Shown here: piece by piece, positions 5,861-11,743 of the stretch
Layout: every line of letters starts with the position of its first letter
How positions within the stretch are numbered: position 1 is the first letter of the stretch
Source of the DNA: a virus
Length of the DNA stretch: 21,172 bases
IMG/VR virus record: IMGVR_UViG_3300046007_002553
Coordinates: 1-21,172 of that record
Direction: 5' to 3' (one strand)
The notes under the pieces: model-generated
Databases searched by the model: none
Told to the model about the DNA's origin: nothing
What the model saw: the letters and a program-made list of their open reading frames with translations, nothing else
Translations under genes and position numbers: made by a program

Positions 5861-6089
5861 AGAAAATCCTGAAGCTAAGGCTAAACGAAATGCTTATCAA
5901 CGTGAATACAATAAGTCTGATGAAGCAAAGAAACATCGAGCTGAATGTAATGCAGGAAGAAAAGAGTTAGGTCTTAAAAAAGGAGATAAACGAGATGCCA
6001 GTCATACTAAGTCAGGTAAGATGGTAGCTGAACATAGGGTAACCAATAGAGCTAGGCAAGGAGCAAACGGAAAGTCAACAAAAAAATAA
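5829..6089 (+). CDS. Small basic conserved phage protein (86 aa)
   Basis: The 86-residue, strongly basic product starts MALGKTAKYYRENPEAKAKR and contains AYQREYNKSDEAKKHRAE, GDKRDASHTKSGKMVAEH and RVTNRARQGANGKSTKK. The KYYxxNPEAxAKxxAY...HxxxG and SHTKSGK pattern is shared with a common small protein of many marine phages, as remembered; its function is not established. It is predicted to be helical and without a membrane segment. Its start lies 32 nt inside the 63-aa gene. Together with the 92-aa and 47-aa proteins it forms a set of small Lys-rich products between the two spike modules. Confidence 0.75.
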   Translation: MALGKTAKYYRENPEAKAKRNAYQREYNKSDEAKKHRAECNAGRKELGLKKGDKRDASHTKSGKMVAEHRVTNRARQGANGKSTKK

Positions 6090-6091
6090 TT

Positions 6092-6445
6092 ATGGAACAA
6101 CAAAAAGCAAACGTAGTACCAGAGGTAGGTAATGTAGCTATTACTTCATGGAACGCAGCAACGTCATTTACATCTGACTTCATAGAGTTCGAGGCATCTG
6201 TTCCTTGGGCTTTAGATATCCAAGGATATGCAGGAGTAACAGCAGGAACACCTACAATCAGTATCTTGCATTCTAACAAGCAAGATGGAGAGTATAAGGC
6301 ATACAAGTCGTTAGCTACAAATGTAGATATTACTATATCAGGGAATAGAATAATTTTTGATGATAGTTTTTTCGCTCGTTTCATGAAGATACAATATGTT
6401 AGCGGTGGATCAACAGGAACTTTCTCACTTCAATTAAGTAAATAG
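6092..6445 (+). CDS. Beta-rich small virion protein (117 aa), possible spike adaptor
   Basis: The 117-residue product alternates short hydrophobic strands with turns (DFIEFEASVPWALDIQGYAG, TPTISILHSNKQDGEYKAYK, VDITISGNRIIFD, RFMKIQYVSGGSTGTFSLQL). This is the pattern of small beta-sandwich proteins in phage heads or tails. The D-G-E-Y-K-x-Y phrase and the SGGSTGTFSLQL end look like a jelly-roll or Ig-like decoration. It lies 2 nt before the 743-aa spike gene, so an adaptor, cap or decoration role beside that spike is likely. No family is recognised with certainty. Confidence 0.65.
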   Translation: MEQQKANVVPEVGNVAITSWNAATSFTSDFIEFEASVPWALDIQGYAGVTAGTPTISILHSNKQDGEYKAYKSLATNVDITISGNRIIFDDSFFARFMKIQYVSGGSTGTFSLQLSK

Positions 6446-6447
6446 AT

Positions 6448-8679
6448 ATGGATTTAAGAGGAACAGATTTAGTAGAAACACCATCCGAGGTTGTAAATTT
6501 CGATAAAGCTACACCAACAACTGTAGGAGTAGTATTTGATCCAAACACACCTGCGACTACAGACGTATTATATGTATCATCAGTTGATGCGAGTACATGG
6601 ATTTACAATGGTACATCTTATGTTACATATAGTAAAGAAATACCAGCATCAACAGCTTTCTATTTACTAGGAACAACTATTGATGCAGGAGCTAATAAGA
6701 CAGCTGCTATTCAGCATTTAGGTCCATTAAGAGCTACAACTCTTACAGGTAATGGTATAAACATCACAGGAATTAATGCAGCTAATTTAGAGACAGGTGT
6801 AATAAGTGTTAATCGCTTAGGTTCATCAGGAACGAGAGACAATACAACTTATTTAAGAGGTGATAATACATGGCAATCGTTATCAGTATCAGTTCCACAA
6901 GCAAATAAAATTTATGTTGATTCAATTACTGGAGTTAATTCAACTGGGAGAGGTCGAATTGATGCACCATATTTAACTGTTGAATATGCTTTATCTGATA
7001 ATACAAATACTGGAACAGTAACTGCAACAACAACAAATACAAGTGCTACATTGACGTCTGTTTCAAGTACTGCAAATATTGTTATAGGTCAAGTAATAAC
7101 TGGAGCTGGAATCCCTTATGATTCAGTTGTTGTTAGTAAAACATCAAACACAATTACACTTTCAAGAACTTGTACTGCTTCAGCTTCAATAACTGCTACA
7201 TGGTGGACCATTTATGAAATTCAATTAAATGGAAATTTCACTGCTTCATCAAATTGGTTTAAAGCTGGTTTTTGGATTGATGCTAAATCTTCAAATATTT
7301 CATTTGGTGCATTTACTATTTTCGCTAAAACTTCAGCTATCTTAATACATGAATCTATTAAGGGAGGAAATTGGTACGGAACTAATGCTAGTTCAAAATT
7401 CATAACAACTACTACTGGATCAGATAATGATTTATACTTAGATATTAATAATTATTATTCAATAGGAACTGGGCAACAATTAGAATTAAATCAATACAAC
7501 ATATCTTACAAAAATATATATTTTAGATGTAAATCTTTTGATGCTAGATTTGGTAGTGTTGGTTATTTATGGGCAAATAAGCGAATTTTTATAGAGGGAG
7601 ATTTTTACGGATTGCTTTATGGTTTATACTGCAGAACTGCGGATACATTTAATCTAAATGGAACAATTGAAACACCTTCGTCAATTACTGCATTAGAAGT
7701 AAATGCGAATAAATTAATTATAAATGCAAATATTATAGGTCAATTACAATTAACTTCAGCACAAGGAGTTTTTAATGGTACTATAAGTGGAACAACTTTG
7801 AATGTTAGCACTTCACAATATTATAAACCATTTATTTTTAATGGTTCAATAAGTTGTACAACATTTAATCAAAGTGGCGATGGAAATACTATTTTTAATG
7901 GTTCAGTTGATTGTACAACATTTAATTGTTCTGGTGGTAATATTAGTATTTCAATATTTAGAGGAAATTATGTTGGAAGTGGAGTTTCAAAAGCAGTTGT
8001 TTCTTCCATGCAAATACCAGGAAACATATTTCCATTTAAAAACATAACGCTTACAAATACAGCCGAAATAACTGTAATAAATAACCCACTTCAAGATGGA
8101 GCTATTATTTATGGTAACTATCCTGTAATATCAATTGCCAGTGGTTGTAAAATGACTGTTTTAGGATTCTCATATGGTGCATTTGCTTTATTAGATGGGA
8201 CATTTGTTAATAGAGGTACTTTTAATTTAACCACAAGAGGTGCTGGAGTTGGTTTAATGTCCGCATTGAGTGGATTGTTAGAAAATAATGGAACAATTGA
8301 ACTTGTAAGATTTGGAGTTGAAGGTGCTTTAAACACTCCATGTATTGTTGTTGGAACTGGTAAATACATTCAAAACGGTGGTAAATTATTTTGCTCTCAT
8401 GCTGATTCAAAAAGTGCTTTAATTAGAAAGACTGCAAGTGGTGGAAAGGTTTTATTGAAAGGTCAGCCACAATTAATTGTCGCAAATGGTTTAGCACCTT
8501 TACAAATTCTTTCTAATACTGGAACTGCACAAGATGTTCATAATTTCGGTATCGTTGGAAATGGTGGTGTTGGATTCAGAATTGCTGATACTTTTTCAGA
8601 TACAACTTATGGTACTGCATACGCTCCAAATTTAATCGGAACTGCAACGAATAATGAAGATACAACTTATAATATTTAA
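6448..8679 (+). CDS. Large beta-helix tail spike/fibre (743 aa)
   Basis: A virion receptor-binding or polysaccharide-degrading protein. Residues 1-145 form a head segment that includes the fibre motif GSSGTRDNTTYLRGDNTW (125-142), related to one in the 90-aa protein. From about 155 (KIYVDSITGVNSTGRGRIDAPY) begins a pectate-lyase-like parallel beta-helix in the manner of phage tailspikes, with long Asn/Gly/Thr/Ser-rich coils to the C-terminus. Three near-repeats beginning FNG-[TS]-[IV] occur at residues 442, 464 and 483. No active-site residues can be named. From about nt 6890 the codon use and wording differ from the flanks, with more T-ending codons, suggesting an exchanged spike body. The gene lies 2 nt after the 117-aa gene and 2 nt before the 110-aa gene. 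Confidence 0.8.
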   Translation: MDLRGTDLVETPSEVVNFDKATPTTVGVVFDPNTPATTDVLYVSSVDASTWIYNGTSYVTYSKEIPASTAFYLLGTTIDAGANKTAAIQHLGPLRATTLTGNGINITGINAANLETGVISVNRLGSSGTRDNTTYLRGDNTWQSLSVSVPQANKIYVDSITGVNSTGRGRIDAPYLTVEYALSDNTNTGTVTATTTNTSATLTSVSSTANIVIGQVITGAGIPYDSVVVSKTSNTITLSRTCTASASITATWWTIYEIQLNGNFTASSNWFKAGFWIDAKSSNISFGAFTIFAKTSAILIHESIKGGNWYGTNASSKFITTTTGSDNDLYLDINNYYSIGTGQQLELNQYNISYKNIYFRCKSFDARFGSVGYLWANKRIFIEGDFYGLLYGLYCRTADTFNLNGTIETPSSITALEVNANKLIINANIIGQLQLTSAQGVFNGTISGTTLNVSTSQYYKPFIFNGSISCTTFNQSGDGNTIFNGSVDCTTFNCSGGNISISIFRGNYVGSGVSKAVVSSMQIPGNIFPFKNITLTNTAEITVINNPLQDGAIIYGNYPVISIASGCKMTVLGFSYGAFALLDGTFVNRGTFNLTTRGAGVGLMSALSGLLENNGTIELVRFGVEGALNTPCIVVGTGKYIQNGGKLFCSHADSKSALIRKTASGGKVLLKGQPQLIVANGLAPLQILSNTGTAQDVHNFGIVGNGGVGFRIADTFSDTTYGTAYAPNLIGTATNNEDTTYNI
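7771..7956 (+). repeat. Imperfect in-frame repeats in the spike (FNG units)
   Basis: Three coils start with TTTAATGGT at 7771, 7837 and 7894. The last two are spaced 57 nt (19 residues) and share most bases across the stretch encoding FNGS[IV]xCTTFN; the first is 66 nt upstream. They most likely represent rungs of the beta-helix. Confidence 0.6.
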
Positions 8680-8681
8680 TC

Positions 8682-9014
8682 ATGGAAGATTTTAAACAAA
8701 TAGTATTCAGAAACGAAGATGAAGTTTTGGTGATTGTGCCACAATCTGAAGATGCCATTACAAAGGTTAATTTTTTAAATGAAATTGATTCTGTTAAGGC
8801 AGGTAAATTAAATGCCTTAAAGAATTTATGTATTGAAAAAATACCAGTAGATTCAGTTTTGAAATATGTTGTAGCTGAAAAAGGAACTAATATTTTAAAT
8901 ATCGAACATTCGGAAGGAGTTATCTCACTTGATATCACAACACTTGAATCTAGTGAACAATTAATAGTTAGCAATTCAATACAAGTTTGCATTCAATTAA
9001 TTAATAATATATAA
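8682..9014 (+). CDS. Hypothetical protein downstream of the large spike (110 aa)
   Basis: The 110-residue acidic product begins MEDFKQIVFRNEDEVLVIVP and ends in a hydrophobic stretch (LIVSNSIQVCIQLINNI). Its middle (VKAGKLNALKNLCIEKIPVD) is probably helical. No domain is recognised. It begins 2 nt after the spike stop and ends 2 nt before the hydrolase gene. A spike chaperone or assembly factor is plausible from position, since phages often place such genes right after fibre genes, but nothing in the sequence proves it. Confidence 0.6.
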   Translation: MEDFKQIVFRNEDEVLVIVPQSEDAITKVNFLNEIDSVKAGKLNALKNLCIEKIPVDSVLKYVVAEKGTNILNIEHSEGVISLDITTLESSEQLIVSNSIQVCIQLINNI

Positions 9015-9016
9015 CA

Positions 9017-9511
9017 ATGAACTTACAAACAGGAGATATATTACACTGTAAAGGTAAAAGGCTATTAAGTAAATTAATAGCCTTTGCTACTAATTCAGAA
9101 TTTACACATACAGCTATTGTAAAAGTAGAAGAAGGAGAAGTCTTTATTGCAGAAATGCAGAAGAACGGATGTGAGTTAAAGTCGTATGAGAATTGGCAGA
9201 AAGATTATGGATATAAGTACGTAGCCACTAGATGTTATAACGTAAGTAATTTGAATATATCAGGAAAGATATATAACAAAATAGGTTTCGCTAGATATGA
9301 TATAGCTTTACTGTTTTTAAGATATCCAGTTAAGTTATTAAAATCATTGATATTTAACAAAGAGTTCTGTATAAATAGAAAAAAGAATGAAGAGATGAGA
9401 ATGACTTGTTCTGAATTTGTAGCATATTGTTATGGGTGGAGAGATCCACAGAATTATTCACCTAAAGATGTTTATAACAAATGTATAAAAGAAGGACATA
9501 TTATCTTATAA
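9017..9511 (+). CDS. YiiX/NlpC-P60-like papain-fold hydrolase
   Basis: A 164-residue protein of the permuted NlpC/P60 (YiiX/YaeF-like) papain-fold group. The N-terminal part has TGDILHCKG (5-13) and SEFTHTAIV (27-35), where H31 is the likely catalytic His. AEMQ (45-48) may supply the polar third residue. RMTCSEFVAYCYG (128-140) carries the likely nucleophile C131. The order His before Cys is the permuted form. Members cleave amide, ester or thioester bonds in peptidoglycan peptides or lipids; the substrate here is unknown. It heads the lysis cassette, and its last 31 nt contain the start of the spanin-like gene. A perfect 12-bp inverted repeat lies within its codons 14-23. Internal hydrophobic stretch YDIALLFLRYPVKLLKSLIF (94-113) is part of the fold or membrane contact. 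Confidence 0.8.
   Translation: MNLQTGDILHCKGKRLLSKLIAFATNSEFTHTAIVKVEEGEVFIAEMQKNGCELKSYENWQKDYGYKYVATRCYNVSNLNISGKIYNKIGFARYDIALLFLRYPVKLLKSLIFNKEFCINRKKNEEMRMTCSEFVAYCYGWRDPQNYSPKDVYNKCIKEGHIIL
9057..9085 (+). other. Perfect 12-bp hairpin inside the hydrolase gene
   Basis: AAAGGCTATTAA (9057-9068) and TTAATAGCCTTT (9074-9085) are exact reverse complements with a 5-nt loop GTAAA. The hairpin begins 40 nt after the start codon and lacks a long T tract, so it is not a standard terminator. It may affect translation or RNA cleavage in the lysis transcript. Confidence 0.6.
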
Positions 9512-10011
9512 TATTTACTTTATTGTTATCCTGCTCTACACAACGTAGGGCAGTTTGGCATATAAATAGAGCAATCAAACTAGATTCAACTCTGCTTAAC
9601 GCAAAGACTGATACTATAACTATCATTCAGAAGGAACAGTATCAAGATACTTTAATAAAAGATAGTATTGAAGTAGATAATGATAGATTATTCATAAGAG
9701 TAGATAGAGAAGGAGATTTTATAAATCTTAAATGGAAGCTGAAAGAACAGCGTTTCGACACAATCTATCATACTCATTTGTTTGACACAATTCCAATCTT
9801 TAAAACAAGACAAGACAAACGTTTAGAAGCAAAGAAAGAGCGATTGATAATTAGACAAAAAGGTAAGACAGAAAGAATATATATCAAACAAAAGAACGAA
9901 AAAAAGAACAATTGGTTGCTGTGTACATTCATTGGATTTTTTATTGGTTTCATTACTAGATATTTAGTTGATAATTTTATTAAGAAAATTTTTACTAACT
10001 TTAAAGTATGA
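9481..10011 (+). CDS. Candidate unimolecular spanin (lipoprotein with C-terminal TM)
   Basis: A 176-residue protein with an N-terminal lipoprotein signal (Arg-Arg, hydrophobic YLIIFTLLLSC, lipobox LLSC at 15-18 with C18 as the lipidated Cys), a charged periplasmic span of about 125 residues and one transmembrane segment near the C-terminus (WLLCTFIGFFIGFITRYLV, 145-163). A lipid anchor in the outer membrane and a TM in the inner membrane is the architecture of u-spanins such as phage T1 gp11, which fuse the two membranes in the last step of lysis. Bacteroidota phages often have similar Rz-like proteins. The start lies 31 nt inside the hydrolase gene; no later Met precedes the lipobox. It overlaps the holin-like gene by 4 nt. 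Confidence 0.75.
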   Translation: MYKRRTYYLIIFTLLLSCSTQRRAVWHINRAIKLDSTLLNAKTDTITIIQKEQYQDTLIKDSIEVDNDRLFIRVDREGDFINLKWKLKEQRFDTIYHTHLFDTIPIFKTRQDKRLEAKKERLIIRQKGKTERIYIKQKNEKKNNWLLCTFIGFFIGFITRYLVDNFIKKIFTNFKV

Positions 10012-10223
10012 TAAAAGACATCATATATGATACTTTAAAGAAGGAAGGAAAATGGAGCAGAACATCATTAACAATGTTCTCAGCTTGGGTTATTTCTTGT
10101 TGGTTAGCTATATCTGACTATATCTTTAACGGTTTCAAATACGAGGTTTTTGTAACATTTGTAGGAGTAGCATTAGGATCTAAATTAACAGATTCAATAG
10201 GAACAAGAATATCTAAGAAATAA
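10008..10223 (+). CDS. Putative holin (two-TM, 71 aa)
   Basis: The 71-residue protein has an N-terminal charged helix (MIKDIIYDTLKKEGKWSR), a hydrophobic segment at about 19-36 (TSLTMFSAWVISCWLAIS), a short turn with NGFKYE, and a second segment at about 45-58 (YEVFVTFVGVALGS), ending in a basic tail. Small two-TM proteins with the KxGKWSRTSLTMFSAW pattern are common in Bacteroidota phages beside lysis genes and are generally regarded as holins. It overlaps the spanin-like gene (ATGA) and the next gene (TAATG). The role is inferred from topology and position. Confidence 0.65.
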   Translation: MIKDIIYDTLKKEGKWSRTSLTMFSAWVISCWLAISDYIFNGFKYEVFVTFVGVALGSKLTDSIGTRISKK

Positions 10224-10450
10224 TGACTGAGTTAGCAGCGATAACAAAAAAATATGGAGCAACAGGCGTACTGGCTTGTTGGTTGTGGTTTACTAACTCA
10301 AGAGTAGAAGACTTAGAAAATAAACTTATTAATTGTTATCAATCTCAGGCAAGAATTGAGCAGGTAGATATGCATAATAGATATAATACAAGTGATCCAT
10401 TAGTAGCTATACTACCTGAAGACATACAAATAAAAAGAGAGAACGTATAG
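10223..10450 (+). CDS. Small one-TM lysis-cassette protein (75 aa)
   Basis: The 75-residue product has one hydrophobic segment near the N-terminus (GATGVLACWLWF, 12-23) followed by an amphipathic charged helix (SRVEDLENKLINCYQSQARIE) and a polar tail. Proteins with this TM-then-NRxxxLExxLxxCY pattern are common small phage proteins near holins; they may be holin partners or regulators. It starts at the A shared with the preceding stop (TAATG) and is the last gene of the cassette. No function is proven. Confidence 0.6.
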   Translation: MTELAAITKKYGATGVLACWLWFTNSRVEDLENKLINCYQSQARIEQVDMHNRYNTSDPLVAILPEDIQIKRENV

Positions 10451-10470
10451 TCTTTATCAAAAAAAATAGT

Positions 10471-10483
10471 TATGTTTGCATAA
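10471..10483 (+). promoter_or_regulatory. Promoter before the pre-terminase genes (TATGTTTG)
   Basis: TATGTTTG at 10471-10478 fits the Bacteroidota -7 box. The 13-base string TATGTTTGCATAA is nearly the same as TATATTTGCGTAA at 3106-3118. It is in the only sizeable gap of this region, 28 nt before the ATG at 10499, which is preceded by an A/T-rich leader with no Shine-Dalgarno. Confidence 0.6.
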
Positions 10484-10498
10484 ATTAAATTAAATATT

Positions 10499-10741
10499 AT
10501 GTCAAACAAACTTACAGAAGAAGAGTTAGATCGTTTCATCAAAACAAGACAAAACTACTTCGATTTAAAAGATCAAATAGCTGATATTACAATTAGCGAA
10601 GAAAGAATCAAACAACAGAAATCAAAAGCATTATACGATATTGAATTAGCTTACGATTCATTAACTGCTATCCATAAAGAAATACAAGAGAAGTATGGAG
10701 ATGGAAAGGTAAATCTACAGACAGGTGAAGTTAATTCGTAA
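10499..10741 (+). CDS. Coiled-coil small protein (80 aa)
   Basis: The 80-residue product is almost entirely helical with heptad-like spacing (LTEEELDRFIKTRQNYFDLK, then ISEERIKQQKSKALYDIELAY), ending in YGDGKVNLQTGEV. The KYGD-x-x-[VI]-N-[IL]-x-[TD]-G end is a pattern remembered from small proteins upstream of terminase genes in Bacteroidota phages. Function is unknown. It is first in an operon with its own promoter box and overlaps the next gene by 17 nt. A role as small terminase subunit or packaging adaptor is possible but unsupported beyond position. Confidence 0.65.
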   Translation: MSNKLTEEELDRFIKTRQNYFDLKDQIADITISEERIKQQKSKALYDIELAYDSLTAIHKEIQEKYGDGKVNLQTGEVNS

Positions 10742-10943
10742 GGTATCAATCGGAATAGATTACAAAAACTCTATGCATTTTGTAGTCGGACAGGAGGTAC
10801 TTGATAAGTCTTATCATATTGACTATATTAAAAATACTATTGATGGTATTGAAATATGGATAAAGAAGGCTAACGAAATTATACTCTGGAAGTCATTCAA
10901 TAAAGCAGTCCCAGTCGTTATAGAATATAATATTGATTTTTAA
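10725..10943 (+). CDS. Small conserved hypothetical protein (72 aa)
   Basis: The 72-residue product starts MKLIRKVSIGIDYKNSMHFV and ends IILWKSFNKAVPVVIEYNID, with alternating beta-like segments. The combination of an N-terminal RKxxIG...MxxVVGQ and C-terminal WKxFNxxxPVxxEYN is a pattern remembered from crAss-like and related Bacteroidota phages beside the terminase. It begins 17 nt inside the coiled-coil gene and abuts the next gene directly. Function is unknown. Confidence 0.65.
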   Translation: MKLIRKVSIGIDYKNSMHFVVGQEVLDKSYHIDYIKNTIDGIEIWIKKANEIILWKSFNKAVPVVIEYNIDF

Positions 10944-11468
10944 ATGAAGTCTCCCAATTATTTTATCATTAAACCATTAAACGATGCTAGATATGATAAC
11001 ATCAGGAAGTATGGTGATAATGAGTTTGTAATAAGTTCTTCTACAGAGGACCACAGAATTGTTAATCGTTATGCAATCGTTCAGTCAGTTCCAATGAATT
11101 ACAATGGAGCAATTAAGCCTGGAGATACAGTAATCGTTCATCACAACGTATTCAGAATTACTTATGGATATGATGGTCTACCTAAGAGCAGTTGGTCATT
11201 CTATAAAGACAATATATTCTTAGTATCATTAGATCAGATTTTCTGTCATAAGTCAGATGAAGAAGATTGGAAGTCAATCTATCCGTATGTATTTATCAAG
11301 CCTAATGGTACTGAATTAGAAGGCACAGTTGTCTATACTCCAAAAGAAATAATAAATGTTTCTCCTGGAGATACAATAACACATAGACCTGAAATGGAAT
11401 ATGAGTTTAAATTTGATGATGAGAAATTGTATAGAATGAAATATACTGATTTATGTCTGAAACTTTAA
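10944..11468 (+). CDS. Candidate tandem GroES-like (Cpn10-fold) protein
   Basis: The 174-residue product reads as two copies of a small beta-barrel. Copy one (about 1-90) has YFIIKPLN, RYAIVQSVP, IKPGDTVIVHHNVFRI and FLVSLDQIF. Copy two (about 91-174) has YVFIKPNG, LEGTVVYTP, VSPGDTITHRPEMEYEF and LYRMKYTDLCLKL. Each follows the Cpn10 order: a V/I-K-P start, a strand, [VI]xxGDx[VI] and a final strand before a [DE]-[QIL]-[IFL] stop. Neither copy shows a clear GroEL-binding mobile loop. It begins right after the 72-aa gene and overlaps the next by 16 nt. It could be a double co-chaperonin, or a structural protein that borrowed the fold. The resemblance was judged by eye. Confidence 0.5.
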   Translation: MKSPNYFIIKPLNDARYDNIRKYGDNEFVISSSTEDHRIVNRYAIVQSVPMNYNGAIKPGDTVIVHHNVFRITYGYDGLPKSSWSFYKDNIFLVSLDQIFCHKSDEEDWKSIYPYVFIKPNGTELEGTVVYTPKEIINVSPGDTITHRPEMEYEFKFDDEKLYRMKYTDLCLKL

Positions 11469-11743
11469 AAGATAAAAAGAATAGATTATTAGCAGCTGCC
11501 GAGAAGGGAGTCGATGAGCTTATTAAGGTACTTGAAGAACCTATTATAACTAATGCGGAGGAAGATTTATCAGCAGATAAATTAAAGAATGCAGCTCAAG
11601 CAAAGAAATTAGCGTTCTTGGATGCTATCGAGATGCTGCAAAAGATACAGCAAGAGAGAGACTCAGAGGATGCTGAAAAAATATCAACAGTACAAATAGG
11701 TAAACAAGGATTTGCCGAAGGAAGAGCTAAAGGTGGAAAATAA
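11453..11743 (+). CDS. Helical protein preceding the terminase (96 aa)
   Basis: The 96-residue product is charged and helical (LAAAEKGVDELIKVLEEP, ADKLKNAAQAKKLAFLDAIE, MLQKIQQERDSED) and ends in GFAEGRAKGGK. The A-[DE]-KLKNAxxAK-x-LA-x-x-DAIE segment and GFAEGR tail are remembered from genes directly before large terminase genes in crAss-like and related phages. A small terminase role would fit the position, helical content and basic tail, but no DNA-binding motif is certain. It overlaps the GroES-like gene by 16 nt and the terminase gene by 11 or 32 nt depending on the latter's start. Confidence 0.6.
   Translation: MSETLKDKKNRLLAAAEKGVDELIKVLEEPIITNAEEDLSADKLKNAAQAKKLAFLDAIEMLQKIQQERDSEDAEKISTVQIGKQGFAEGRAKGGK

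Noticed and set aside
8576-8992. Leftward 138-codon open frame over the spike end and the 110-aa gene
   Set aside because: It lies opposite two well-placed rightward genes, has no promoter or neighbour, and its product lacks recognisable features; it is a shadow of AT-rich coding DNA.
9987-10007. TAACTTTA box before the holin-like gene
   Set aside because: It deviates at the last base, lies inside the spanin coding sequence, and the gene is already coupled to the spanin by overlap.
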